A stretch of DNA of 64,000 nucleotides. Origin: Phymorhynchus buccinoides. Lineage: Eukaryota > Mollusca > Gastropoda > Neogastropoda > Raphitomidae. The stretch is from assembly GCA_017654935.2 (NCBI GenBank), contig CM065710.1:15744371-15808370 (forward strand), given 5' to 3'. Below, piece by piece: positions 10,984-37,800 of this stretch. The position numbers and the translations under genes are program-made. How positions within the stretch are numbered: position 1 is the first letter of the stretch; every line of letters starts with the position of its first letter. The notes below the pieces were generated by a model. That model was not told the origin of the DNA and searched no databases. It worked only from the letters and a program-made list of their open reading frames with translations.

Positions 10984-11236
10984 GCGTGTGTTTGTGTGCA
11001 GTGTGTGGTTTGTGTGCAGTGTGTGGTTTGTGTGCAGTGTGTGGTTTGTGTGCAGTGTGTGGTTTGTGTGCAGTGTGTGTTTGTGTGCAGTGTGTGGTGT
11101 TGTGCGGGCGTGTGTGTGTGTTGTGTTGTGGTGTGTGTGTGTTTTGTTTGTGTGTGCGCGCGCATGTGTGTGCGCGCGCGTGTTTGTGTGCAGTGTGTGG
11201 TTTGTGCGGGCGTGTGTTGTGTTGTGGTGTGTGGTG

Positions 11237-11271
<35 letters not shown>

Positions 11272-12065
11272 ATGTGTGCGCGCGCGTGTTTGTGTGCAGT
11301 GTGTGGTTTGTGCGGGCGTGTGTTGTGTTGTGGTGTGTGGTGTGGTGTGTGTGTGCGTTTTGTTTGTGTGTGCGCGCGCATGTGTGTGCGCGCGTGTGTT
11401 TGTGTGCAGTGTGTGGTTTGTGCGGGCGTGTGTTGTGTTGTGGTGTGTGGTGTGTTGTGGTGTGGTGTGTTGTGGTGTGGTGTGGTGTGGTGTGGTGTGG
11501 TGTGGTGTGTGTGTGTGTGTGCGTGTGTTTGTGTGCAGTGTGTGGTTTGTGCGGGCGTGTGTGTGTTGTGTGTGGTGTGTGTTGTGGTGTGGTGTGTGTG
11601 TGTGCGCGTGTGTTTGTGTGCAGTGTGTGTGTTTGTGCGGGTGTGTGTTGTGTTGTGGTGTGTGTGTGTGTGTGTGTGTGTGTTTGTGTTTGTGTGTGCG
11701 CGTGTGTGTGTGTGTGCAGTGTGTGGTTTGTGCGGGGTTGTGTTTGTGGTGTGGTGTGTGTGTGTGTGTGTTTTTGTTGTGTGTGTGCGCGTGTGTTTGT
11801 GTGCAGTGTGTGGTTTGTGCGGGTGTGTGTGTGTGGTGTGGTGTGGTGTGGTGTGGTGTGTGTGTGTGTGTGTGTGCGTTTGTTTGTGTGTGCGCGCGCA
11901 TGTGTGCGCGCGCGCGTTTGTGTGCAGTGTGTGTGTTTGTGTGCAGTGTGTGGTTTGTGCGGGCGTGTGTTGTGTTGTGGTGTGTGGTGTGGTGTGGTGT
12001 GGTGTGGTGTGGTGTGTGTGGTGTGGTGTGTGTGTGTGTGTGTGTGGTGTGGTGTGGTGTGGTGT

Positions 12066-12101
<36 letters not shown>

Positions 12102-12510
12102 TTTGTGTGTGTGCGCGCGCATGTGTGCGCGCGTGTGTTTGTGTGCAGTGTGTGGTTTGTGCGGGCGTGTGTTGTGTGTGTGTGTGTGTGTGTGGTGTGG
12201 TGTGGTGTGGTGTGGTGTGGTGTGGTGTGTTGTGTGGTGTGGTGTGGTGTGGTGTGGTGTGGTGTGGTGTGGTGTGGTGTGGTGTGGTGTGGTGTGGTGT
12301 GGTGTGTGTGTGTGTGGGTGTGGTGTGGTGTGGTGTGGTGTGGTGTGGTGTGGTGTGGTGTGGTGTGTGTGGTGTGGTGTGGTGTGGTGTGGTGTGGTGT
12401 GGTGTGGTGTGGTGTGGTGTGGTGTGGTGTGGTGTGGTGTGGTGTGGTGTGGTGTGGTGTGGTGTGGTGTGGTGTGTGTGTGTGTGTTTTGTTTGTGCGC
12501 GCGCGCATGT
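10984..12510 (+). repeat. Large GT-rich array with (GTGTG) higher order
   Basis: About 1.5 kb of TGTGTG, TGTGG and a longer unit around GTTTGTGTGCAGTGTGTGG. Long frames on both strands consist only of Cys/Val or Thr/His and are not genes. In copy B the corresponding tract is only about 350 bp and scrambled. Confidence 0.95.
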
Positions 12511-12614
12511 GTGTGTGTATGTGAGGAAATGTTTGACATTCTCATATTTTCTACTGCTTGTTGTTGTTGTTGTTTGTCTTTGTTTTTGTGTGTGTGGGGG
12601 GGGGGGGGTTATTC

Positions 12615-12695
12615 ATTTATTTGTTTATTATTGTAAGCGCTTAGGGCTTGTTTAAGATTAAGCGCATATAAATGCTCATTATTATTATTATTTAA
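12615..12695 (+). mobile_element. Retroelement 3' tail
   Basis: TTGTAAGCGCTTAGGGC then GCGCATATAAATGC and (ATT)n, as at 5215. No body of an element is attached. Confidence 0.5.
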
Positions 12696-13049
12696 AGAGC
12701 TTTTTGTCACCGTTTCTGCCGTCGAAGCAATGCATGCGCAGGCGCACTCGAAAAAATAGTTACGTTACTTTCCCTCTTGTCGGTTGAGCTGCCAGGGACG
12801 ATCGACCAAGAGCATAAAAAAAAAGAAGAAGAAAAGTCCATTGCATATTTGTGTTAAATTTTATAGTTTAGCTGTAGAAAGCTAGCCACCCTGAAACAAA
12901 TCAAAGTCACTAACGAGAAAGGGCGTAAAAGGGCCACGAGGCCCACTTCTAGCCATAATTACTACTACTACTACTACTACTAAAAAAAACCCAACCATGA
13001 CAGCAGAAGAGTTAAAATGCTGCCTATTTTCTCGTAGGGTTCTTGACTT
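12696..13049. other. No recognised feature
   Basis: Only an (ACT)n run near 12961. Confidence 0.4.
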
Positions 13050-13300
13050 CACACCCAGCAGCTCCTCTGAAGTCGGAGTATGGCCGCCCATGTGGCGGGG
13101 CCCTTTAAAGACCCACCACGTCGCGTGTCAAAATCACGGTTTTCGCGTGTTTTCCCTCTTATAACTGGTAAGAAATCTTAAGAAATCTTCCTAGCATAAG
13201 AGGGAATGTGACATGTGACGTGGGGGGTCTTTAAAAGCAGCCATACACGTAATTTTCCCACCCAAGGCCATGGCACTGGGTGTGCCCCCAGAGCGTTTGA
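13050..13300 (+). repeat. Interspersed repeat (GAAGTCGGAGTATGGC type)
   Basis: A related sequence occurs at 44930-45080 with CGAAGTCGGAGTGTGGC and GTGGCGGGGTAA. The copy here is split by an inverted-repeat insertion. Confidence 0.5.
13103..13236. mobile_element. Foldback insertion, ~134 bp
   Basis: CTTTAAAGACCCACCACG at the left pairs with CGTGGGGGGTCTTTAAAAG at the right. In copy B the right arm is missing, so the two copies differ structurally here. Confidence 0.6.
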
Positions 13301-14423
13301 GCTGGGGAAGGAAAACAATAGCAACACCACTCAGCAGCATTTGAAACTGTCGCCCATAGCTGCCAACTGTCGGGAATTGTTCAGGAATGTCCAGATTTCT
13401 AAAAATCTGTTAGGAAAATCCAGAAAACTATCTTAGTCTGTCATAGTCCCCGTCAACAGCTATATGGTTATCTCAGGACTGTCACCGCGTGAAGTTCGAC
13501 CGCGTATAAGAAAACACATCAATGATTCTTAACAACGTCCCAAAACCTGAAAGCAACAACAGCAACAAAACGGTACAATTCATGACATGGCATCTCCATC
13601 ATTGTACCCTACAGCTCATAATTTCACACAGAGTTGGAAACGTTGAGCCACTCTACTCTACTTATCGGATCCAGGTTTTTTTTAAAAACAGTAAAAAAGA
13701 ATGACAAACACATCCTAGTAAAATTGAATATATATAAAAAAGACCATACAAGCAAATGTGCACTGCAGAATGGGCAACATGTGCCCACTCAAGTGCGTAA
13801 GGTCTCACGCGTGAAAGCCAGTGAACAATAAAAAAAAAAACCTGGCATGTCATAAATTGTAAATGAGGATGGAGAGAATGAAAAATGAGGGCGAGGGGCT
13901 ACTCTTAGCTTAAAGCTCCCCCACCACGTCAAGGTGGAAGCCCGCGGGGGAGCAGAAAACTATCCAATTTTCCTGAATTTGACATTTCCAAGGAAAGATG
14001 AGGGTACTAAAGGAATTTTTTTTTTAAATGCATTTTCTTAGTTTTAAGTTGAACATTAAGGATTTTTCAGAACTCTTTTCATAGACTTTTTATGTACAAG
14101 ATATTGATTCAAATTTGATACCTTTATTTATCAAAGTGTTACAGTTTAAAAACAAACATGAAGAGTGAATTTTTGCAGCTTCATTTCAGACGTTGCCCTC
14201 AGCATCAGGGACCCCACCCCCCACCCCCATGGGCGTTGCTCCTGGATCCTACCGGGGGCCGCTGAAGACCCCCGGATCCCCGTACTTTTTGTCAGGAATT
14301 TCATTTCTCCAAGGCTGGCAGCTTGCTATGCTATACAAAGTTAAATCCCGTTAAGTGATGAAAATTCGTAGAGGCGAGAAACCCTCAATGAAATGTTCTT
14401 CTATCAATAGATAAATCTTCTCT
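13301..14423. other. No recognised gene
   Basis: Mixed AT-rich DNA with a small hairpin around CTCCCCCACCACGTCAAGG near 13915. Several short frames, none convincing. Confidence 0.5.
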
Positions 14424-14427
14424 TTAA

Positions 14428-14655
14428 CCCTTTCACCGCCAGCCATTTTTCAGTTAAAAAAATACCATTAAACTTAAAACAGAGAAGAAAGAAAACAAAA
14501 TCTGCAATATTGGGAATTCCTCTGTGACATTTAACAATAGTTACCCCCCCCCCCCCCCCCCCAAACAAATAGGGTCTTTGGATAACAGGCCCTGATTTGA
14601 TGACATGGGTGTTAAACCATTGTGGTGCATAAATGCGACATTGGCAGTGAAAGGG
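14428..14655. mobile_element. piggyBac-like MITE
   Basis: CCCTTTCACCGCCAGCC at the left and TTGGCAGTGAAAGGG at the right, with TTAA at 14424-14427 and 14656-14659. A poly-C run lies inside. It is non-coding. Confidence 0.8.
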
Positions 14656-14847
14656 TTAAAGGAGATAAATGTGGATACAGACTCATTTTCCGTTGCATTT
14701 CTCAATTCGAAGAGCACATGCACATTCTATTTTAATCTGAATAATAATCACAACGATCTGAAGCTTAGAAGTACATTTCATTTTCATCTTCAAAATACTC
14801 ACCCATATCATTTTAATTAATTAACATCAAAACATTTCTGAATATCA

Positions 14848-16000
14848 ACTACTCGGAACAAATGCTTAAAACGAGACTGCTATTCAAGCTAAGCAAAGGA
14901 ACAAAAAACCAAAAAACCATAAAAACCAAACACATAATCCATACTGATTACATAGCGATGGAATGGAAATGAACACAATCTATAACCAATCCTACGTATT
15001 GTTAATCTAAAAACTGTACTTTTGCTACAATGGAACCTCCCTTATAAGACTCCCTCCCACATAAGACCTACTTCTCCGAGACATTGCCCTTCTTTGTAAG
15101 TATTAAAATTACCTCCCTTATAAGACCTCATTTTGCATGGTTTTGGAAGGTCTTATAAGGGAGGTTCCACTGTATAAACTACTCGGAACAAATACTTAAA
15201 AATGAGACTGTTCTTTATGCAAGCTAAGCAAAGGCACATAAAAACCAAACACATAATCCATACTGATGACATAGCGACGGAATGGAAACGAACACAATTG
15301 ATTACCAATCCTACGTATTGTTAATCTAAAAACTGTACTTTAGCTACAATGGAACCTCCCTCATAAGACTCCCTCCCACATAAGACCTACTTCTCCGAGA
15401 CATTGCCCTTATTTGTAAGTATTAAAATTACCTCCCTATTAAGACCTCATTTTGCATGGTTTTGGAAGGTCTTATAAGGGAGGTTCCACTGTATAAACTA
15501 CTCGGAACAAATACTTAAAAACGAGACTGTTCTTTATGCAAGCTAAGCAAAGGCACATAAAAACCAAACACATAATCCATACTGATGACATAGCAACGGA
15601 ATGGAAATGAACACAATTGATTACCAATCCTACGTATTGTTAATCTAAAAACTGTACTTTTGCAATGGAACCTCCCTTATAAGACTCCCTCCCACATAAG
15701 ACCTACTTCTCCGAGACATTGCCCTTATTTGTAATTATTAAAATTACCTCCCTTATAAGACTTCATTTTGTATGGTTTTGGAAGGTCTTATAAGGGAGGT
15801 TCCACTGTATAAACTACTCGGAACAAATACTTAAAAAAGAGACTAGCAAAGGAAAAAAACACCCAAAGGCACATAAAAACCAAACACATAATCCATACTG
15901 ACGACATATAGCGATGGAATGGAAACGAACACAATCTATAACCAATCCTACGTATTGTTAATCTAAAAACTGTACTTTTGCAGCAATGGAACCTCCCTTA
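14848..16000 (+). repeat. ~318-bp tandem repeat containing a whole MITE
   Basis: ACTACTCGGAACAAAT recurs at 14848, 15177, 15496 and 15812. Each unit holds a pogo-like MITE starting near 15028, 15347, 15663 and 15984. The MITE inserted first and the composite was then amplified. Confidence 0.9.
15028..15172. mobile_element. pogo-like MITE, first of the array copies
   Basis: Left end CAATGGAACCTCCCTTATAA, right end TTATAAGGGAGGTTCCACTG, TA on both sides. About 145 bp and non-coding. Confidence 0.75.
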
Positions 16001-16015
16001 TAAAAGACTCCCTCC

Positions 16016-16235
16016 TCCTTCTTCTTCGATCGCTCAGACAGTTTCCTGTCAAATTATGAGCGCAGATGCGTCATGCTGCCGTTATGCGCCTAACTAAGAA
16101 ATAGTTAGGCCCAGCAAGTCCGACTTCGGCTGGAGGAAATGTTTTTGAAAGTGTTTCGTGAAAAAAAAGCAGCAGGAGAATGGACCGGTAAGGCAGAAAG
16201 ATAGTAGATGACAGCAAGCAAAGGGAAAAGGCAGA
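16016..16235 (+). repeat. R1-related repeat variant
   Basis: Begins CTTCTTCGATCGCTCAGAC and shares GCAGGAGAATGGACCGG with R1. It is inserted into a broken pogo-like MITE. Confidence 0.55.
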
Positions 16236-16239
16236 CTCC

Positions 16240-16460
16240 CTCCCATATAATTACCTCCCTTATTAGACCCCTCCCTTATAAGACCTCATTTTGGATGATT
16301 GTTGAAGGTCTTCTAAGTATGAACTCAAGGTGGCTGTTGCTTATACTTTGCTAGGCGAATTGGTGCCGAAAATAACTTTTGGTGAAGGGCGTTAATTACA
16401 GAGAGTTACATTTCCTTGCTTCACTCTTTATAAGGGAGGTTCCGCTGTAATGTCAATAAA
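16240..16460. mobile_element. Broken pogo-like MITE
   Basis: CCCTCCCTTATAAGACC and TTTTGGATGATTGTTGAAGG, then after an insertion the end TATAAGGGAGGTTCCGCTG. Confidence 0.5.
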
Positions 16461-16603
16461 AAGCATTTAACATGAACAGTTAACTCCATGTTTGGTGAAG
16501 GGCGTTAATTACAGAGAGTTACATTTCCTTGCTTCACTCTTTATAAGGGAGGTTCCGCTGTAATGTCAATAAAAAGCATTTAACATGAACAGTTAACTCC
16601 ATG
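16378..16603 (+). repeat. 113-bp exact tandem duplication
   Basis: TTTGGTGAAGGGCG starts at 16378 and 16491, and the two units appear identical. The duplicated piece includes the right end of the MITE. Confidence 0.95.
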
Positions 16604-16823
16604 TTTAATTTGTTTTTAAGAATATGATGCAGTAATAATTTTCACCGCAAAGTCATTGTGCATCATCTGCCATTGAAGCATGAGGAATCCAAAAAAACCC
16701 ATCACCAAAAATGTCCAAAAGAAATTACAATACATATATCACATTTCCCTATAGCCAATAGTCCTATAGCCGATAAAAATCAAGCAGTACTGAGAGTGTC
16801 AGCCCATTTGCATAAAAATAATC

Positions 16824-17323
16824 NNNNNNNNNNNNNNNNNNNNNNNNNNNNNNNNNNNNNNNNNNNNNNNNNNNNNNNNNNNNNNNNNNNNNNNNNNNNN
16901 NNNNNNNNNNNNNNNNNNNNNNNNNNNNNNNNNNNNNNNNNNNNNNNNNNNNNNNNNNNNNNNNNNNNNNNNNNNNNNNNNNNNNNNNNNNNNNNNNNNN
17001 NNNNNNNNNNNNNNNNNNNNNNNNNNNNNNNNNNNNNNNNNNNNNNNNNNNNNNNNNNNNNNNNNNNNNNNNNNNNNNNNNNNNNNNNNNNNNNNNNNNN
17101 NNNNNNNNNNNNNNNNNNNNNNNNNNNNNNNNNNNNNNNNNNNNNNNNNNNNNNNNNNNNNNNNNNNNNNNNNNNNNNNNNNNNNNNNNNNNNNNNNNNN
17201 NNNNNNNNNNNNNNNNNNNNNNNNNNNNNNNNNNNNNNNNNNNNNNNNNNNNNNNNNNNNNNNNNNNNNNNNNNNNNNNNNNNNNNNNNNNNNNNNNNNN
17301 NNNNNNNNNNNNNNNNNNNNNNN
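16824..17323. other. Assembly gap, 500 N
   Basis: Exactly 500 unknown bases, the same as the second gap. This is a placeholder size and not a measured distance. Confidence 1.
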
Positions 17324-17779
17324 CAGCCAGCCATAGACCCTCTCAGGCGAATCTCGCATGATCTGTAATCGTCATGAACTTGAACTGTTAAGCTAATTTT
17401 TTTTTTTAATTATAAAAAGAGGGTATTTACATGGTTCGACAGTAGACTGGAACGAGCTGGGTGTAGCGGCAGACGCCGCAGCCTCCTCTGGCAACTTTTT
17501 CCAGTATTTGATGTCCAAGGTTGAAAAAAAAGAGCATGTTCTGTAGTCTGTTTCGGCACTGGATGGTGGAGCGTTGTTGGGTGTGTCCTCTTCTTTGACT
17601 TCTTCTTTGATCGTCAGGCTGTTTCCTGTAATTAACGGCCCAGAAGATGGACAAGCAACCAAAAAAAAGAAGTGTTATTTGTCTTTTTGCGTCGCCATAT
17701 GCCAGTGGGTCAGGCAGACTCCTAAATCAGGGATGAAAAGCTGATAGACGAGAGTCTTCAGATCGCCTTCTTGCCATCC
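17324..17779. other. Repeat-derived DNA, no gene accepted
   Basis: 17560-17660 contains TTCTTTGATCGTCAGGCTG, like the R1-variant head. A minus-strand frame at 17393-17662 is rejected below. The missing upstream exons of the peptidase are not found here. Confidence 0.5.
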
Positions 17780-18130
17780 ATACCACAGTCCTTATTTTGA
17801 ATCAAACATTTTCTTCGGGATCGGCAGTCTTGCCATCCAGAACCACCAGTATATGATGAATCAAACATTTCTTCAGGACTCGGCCGGTCTTGCCATCCAA
17901 GAACCACAGTCATCATATTATTGAATCAAACATTGTCTTCAGGATCGGCCGGTCTCTGCCATCCAGAACCCCAGTCATTAGTATTGAATCAAACATTTCT
18001 TCAGGATTGGGCCATCTTGCCATCCAGAACCAACAAGTCATTATTATTGAATCAAACATTTCTTCAGGATCGGCCATTTGGTCATCCATAATCACAGTCA
18101 TTATTATTCGAATCTATACATTTTCTTCGG
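17780..18130 (+). repeat. ~60-bp tandem repeat, ~6 copies
   Basis: Units with TTGCCATCCAGAACCACAG and AATCAAACATTTCTTCAGG. Related single pieces occur at 18790 and 44580. Confidence 0.85.
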
Positions 18131-18310
18131 TATTGGCGCCTTCTTGCCATTATTGACTCTCCGGTCTTATACACTCCAAAACATTTCTGCCACCATTGAT
18201 GGCAGCATATGGAAAACGAGATGATCGACGTGCTACTTACTAGCCCCACCCCCAAACCCATCCTGTGTTAGCGCAGACGACACACACACACGTTTGGAAT
18301 TTATTCTTAA

Positions 18311-18738
18311 CCCATTCGCATCCGCAACGATTTAGCATTACTAAAAACACACTCACAAATCACTCACCACCCAAAAAAAATTTAAAAAAAAACACACAAA
18401 CAAAAACATACATAAACAAAAGGAGAAATGAAAGAAGATTACAGGTTTTTTTTTTACTTCAGGTTTAGACATAGGGAAAGTGGTAGATCAGACTTTTTTT
18501 TTATGTATATAGAGTATAGACTTTATATAGAAAAACTCAACACTGACTGGTTTCCCCACAACAAACCACTACAAAAGGCAAAGTCAGATGCCTAACATGT
18601 GGTCTAATTGAGTGAAGCGAGTTTAGAGGTGACAAAGGTATGATATGCAGCACAGGATTACTTCCCTTGAAGCAAATGCATACAATTGACAGCTACCTGT
18701 TAATTCCGGACAAATTTGGGCGGAACGACTTGAATGAG
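18311..18738. mobile_element. TTAA-flanked element of ~430 bp
   Basis: TTAA at 18307-18310 and 18739-18742. The ends CCCATTCGC and CTTGAATGAG are imperfect inverted repeats. Relatives at 36423-36801 and 39051-39452 share the interior. This is probably another piggyBac-type MITE family. Confidence 0.55.
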
Positions 18739-19000
18739 TTAAGACAAAATCTATAACGCTTAATCTGTAAGCTCTAAGCTGCTTAGAGAGAATCTTCGGG
18801 ATTGGCCATCTTGTCATCCGGATCGACTGTCTTATAAACTCCAGGTTAATTCTAAATTGTGGATATACGTAAGACTTGAATTTAATTATTTAAAAAAGAT
18901 GTTTATGATAATTATGAAGATGAGGATCATGATTACAATGATGACGATGATGATAATGACGACGATGATAGTAAGGATTAAGATGATGATGACGATTCAG

Positions 19001-19082
19001 GAATGCACAATGTTTGTCACGACCTATTCCTCCCTCACCACGGCCACAGTGACCTAGGTGTGTCAGGTTCAGCATCATCTAC
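19001..19082 (+). pseudogene. Decoy copy 1 of DPP exon (with stop)
   Basis: CAG acceptor at 18998-19000 followed by the start of the exon seen at 19294. It encodes ECTMFVTTYSSL but has an in-frame TAG after GTGACC, and it stops before the true exon end. Splicing to it would truncate the protein. Confidence 0.8.
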
Positions 19083-19156
19083 AGAACTTTATCTCCTCAT
19101 TAACTCCATTAACATAATAATCATCATCATCATTTACATTATTGTTATCATTCCAG

Positions 19157-19240
19157 GAATGCACAATGTTTGTCACAACCTATTCCTCCCTCACCGCGGC
19201 CCCAGTGACCGAGGTGTGTCTGGTTCAGCATCATCTACAG
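19157..19240 (+). pseudogene. Decoy copy 2 of DPP exon
   Basis: Acceptor TTCCAG then ECTMFVTTYSSLTAAPVTE in frame. It ends at CTACAG with no GT donor at that point, running on into (CAT)n. It is a 5' part of the exon only. Confidence 0.75.
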
Positions 19241-19293
19241 TTATTTATCATCATCATCATCATCATCATTTTACATTATTGTTATTATTCCAG

Positions 19294-34822
<15,529 letters not shown>

Positions 34823-35880
34823 TTGGTTCTTCCCCTCCCCTCCCCACCCCCCTTCACCTCTCCTCCAGCCTCTTAACCCGCTTGCAACCCAACAAACGCC
34901 CCCCCCACTCGCATACCTTTGCTGTGCGTTGACGAGATCCCCCCCCCCCCCCCTCCCTTCCACTCCCCCCCCCCCCTGAAAGGAAAGGAGTGGCATTATT
35001 ACTGTGGATGGATGGGCATTTTGTGTTTTATGAAAGAGTTGGAGAGGGAGGGAGGGAGAGGGAGAACTTTGAAAACTTTGACTCGTGCATGCAACCTTAC
35101 TCATACGTTGCACGCGGCATGCATGCACGCAAGCACATACACAGATGGAGCTAGCGAGCGTGTCTGTAGAAGGCCAGGCAGATTTGCTCTTGCAGTTGTT
35201 TGTTACTTGCAGTTGTGGTTTTTTTTTAAGCATTCTTTTTTAGTTGTTGGTTGTAGAGTTATTTGGGACTGTTGAAGTTAAGCCCACAGCCGGCATAATA
35301 TAAACGATTCTCGATAGGCGTTGCGCGCCGTCATTTGTGACAGTGCATGGGAAAACCAGACATAATGGAATTTTGGCATAAATTGAGATTTAATTTTTTC
35401 ATGGTGGAGCAAAGATCCCTCGTTAATACACAGAAAACTGAATTGAGTTATCTTGTCTAGTTTTTATTTTATAATTATTTGAAGTTTGGCATTCGAAATA
35501 GATCATTTGCAGAAATCGGGCATAGAAGATACAATTTTGCCTCTTTGTTTCTATCGACTTGATTTAGAAAACGATTAAATAAACAAAGAAATCATTCAAA
35601 ATTGTCTTTCATGTTGTGGATACTGGTAGAACACCTAAAAATAGACATAAATATGCCCTACATAGAACATTGATATTTTGGGGGTTGTTGACTATTTTTT
35701 TGGCTTTTGCTAAGAACATTCTTGAGCGACTTATGTAGGTTTTTCCCATGCACCATCACATTTGTCTCGCAGCTTGAGCGCAACAGCGATGGTTCAGCCC
35801 TTCTTTTTTCCCCTGTTGTGCGAGCCACTGCGAGACGGCACGTTTCTGACCCCATCCTTGGAATCGGTTGATATAATCAT
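34823..35880 (+). other. Probable 3' UTR and downstream DNA
   Basis: Pyrimidine-rich stretches follow the stop, with poly-C runs near 34940. AATAAA-like hexamers occur around 35577, but I cannot fix the poly(A) site. No other gene seen. Confidence 0.4.
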
Positions 35881-35884
35881 ATAT

Positions 35885-36319
35885 CGTCGGTGAAATTCAA
35901 AAACCTCGTATCTCGATTTTTGAGTTAGATACATAGTCGGCTGTTTAATTTTCCCCCGCCAACTTCCACCAAAAGCTTGTATCTCTAACGACTTTCTATC
36001 TGGGGTAAATGAGGTTGTGTAAATGGAAGAAAAACTTGTAAGTCCCAAATTCAGATCTAGTTAAGGACAAAAACCTTGTATCTTCGTTCTTTTCAAGTAT
36101 TAAAAAAAAAAAAAGAGAAAAGAAAAGTAATTTGAACAAAATGCTGGACTAAACTCGCAATGTCTTGAACAACATATTCTCATAGTTAATAAATTTATTT
36201 ATTTAAGAAAATTTATATAGCGCTTCACCTTGTGATAAATGCGGTTAATTTAAAAAATGTTTTTCATTTTTCTCAAAACTACCAAAATTGAGATACAACG
36301 TTTTTTAATTTCACCGACG
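35885..36319 (-). mobile_element. MITE with long inverted ends and TSD ATAT
   Basis: CGTCGGTGAAATTCAAAAAC at the left and its inverse at the right, with ATAT on each side (35881-35884, 36320-36323). The interior is the reverse complement of the 4401-4797 element. Confidence 0.8.
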
Positions 36320-36422
36320 ATATGCCTTTTTACCCTTCCATTTGTTTGTTTTAGTAACTTTTACTGTGTGTTGTTTTTAATCTGTTGTTTTAATTCCTTG
36401 GGAGCGGTTGTTATGCCTTTAA

Positions 36423-36801
36423 CTCATTTGCATAACAATGATTTTGAATCATTAAAAAACCTCGCAAATCACTCCAGCCATACACACAAACAAAACATAC
36501 GTAAACAAAAGGAGAAATGAAAGAAGATTACAGGGTTTTTACTTCAGGTTTGGACATAGGGAAGTGGTAGATCAGACTTTTTTTTATATAGACTTTATAT
36601 AGAAAAACTCTCCACACCGACTGGTTAACCCAACAACAAACCACTACAAAAGCAAAGTCAGAGGTAAAATTGTGGTCTAAGGGAGTGAAGCGAGTTTAGA
36701 AGCGACCAGGGTATGGCGTGCACACAGATTAACTTCCCTTGAAGCAAATGCATCAAATTGACAGCTATCTATTAATTCCGGACATATATGACTTGAATGA
36801 G
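36423..36801. mobile_element. TTAA-flanked CTCATT element
   Basis: CTCATTTGCATAAC at the left, GACTTGAATGAG at the right, TTAA outside both. Related to 18311 and 39051. Confidence 0.55.
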
Positions 36802-36817
36802 TTAAGAAATTGCTTAA

Positions 36818-37142
36818 CTTTTTAAGCCCCTGATTCCGCCCATGACATCCATTACTTTCTCCTACCAAGCCGTCTAAAACCGCCCCCGTACACCCACTTC
36901 GTTATGTATTTTGGAGTTAAAATTGCAATATCAAAAAATCTAAAATATCACATAACAAAAAAAACATTGCAAGTTAAACATTCTTCATTTATACACAAAC
37001 CCTGAACATTTGAAGTCAATCCATCAAGTAGTTATTTTTTAATATTTTTTTAAACAAAGTACCCCATTTCAGGCCCAGTTTACCAACATTAATTTGGTGG
37101 TTACAGGGAGTAGAGTCGTCATATTAATCGGGGTTACAAGTG
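36818..37142. mobile_element. TTAA-flanked 325-bp element
   Basis: CTTTTTAAGCCCC at the left and GGGGTTACAAGTG at the right are imperfect inverted repeats, with TTAA directly outside (36814-36817, 37143-37146). A near-identical copy lies at 41488-41820. Confidence 0.7.
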
Positions 37143-37800
37143 TTAAACCAAACTTTCCACATCTTACTCTGCTTACCCTTCATGCCCCCCCTCCCCCCAC
37201 CCTCCACCCCTTCCCTACCCTAGCTTATCATAAGCGTGTGGCAGGATCCTAGAAAAGGATTGGCCTTACTTGTGAAAGGACGTTTTGTTTGTGTATGTGT
37301 GTGTGTGTTTTAATAAGAGATACTGCGAGTGAGCCTTGAAGGTTTTGCCTCTTCGCTTGTTTTGTTTAAAAATTAAAAAAAAGTGTTTTTAAGTTGTTGA
37401 TGGTAAGGGTACTTGGGAGCGATTGTTTTAAGTTGAGGAATGTGTAGCATTTTGTGTGTGTGTGTGTTCGTTAAACTTCTGCTTTTAAGATAGAACGAAT
37501 AGACTTGTGTGACAACTCGGCACAAACAAACAAAAACGCTTTTTGTGTGTGTGGAAGAAAAGGAAGGAGGGTGAGAGGAGGAGAAAAGATGATTAAGCCT
37601 TGACCTTTGACATTGCTTAAAGGTCAAAAGAATCAGGAGGTCAGAGGTCAAGCATAAAGGTCAGTCAAGGAGAAATCAGTGGCTTGGGGGTGGGGCTTGT
37701 ACTTTTAGCATTAATTTGTGCACACTCGCTCCCCCCGGTCGCTGTTTTTAACATGTACATATTTATTGGTGTCTTGTTCGTGATGCATTCGTATTTATCA
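37143..37800. other. No recognised feature
   Basis: Short C-rich and GT tracts only. Confidence 0.4.

Larger units (their letters stand above)
1..15248. repeat. Copy A of a ~15-kb direct repeat
   Basis: This stretch reappears almost base for base at 49172-63397, in the same order and orientation. Differences are scattered substitutions, small indels and a large length change in the GT-rich array at 10984-12510. It holds no gene I can recognise, only nested repeats listed separately. Copy A continues past the match to the gap at 16824, whereas copy B stops at its own gap. It may be an allelic duplicate created by assembly or a true segmental duplication. Confidence 0.95.

Noticed and set aside
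10890..12636. Long Cys/Val and Thr/His frames on both strands
   Set aside because: GT-rich simple repeat lacking stop codons in all frames; not coding.
17393..17662. Minus-strand frame containing LTIKEEVKEEDTP
   Set aside because: It looks protein-like, but its start overlaps a dispersed repeat (TTCTTTGATCGTCAGGC) and I can recognise no domain.
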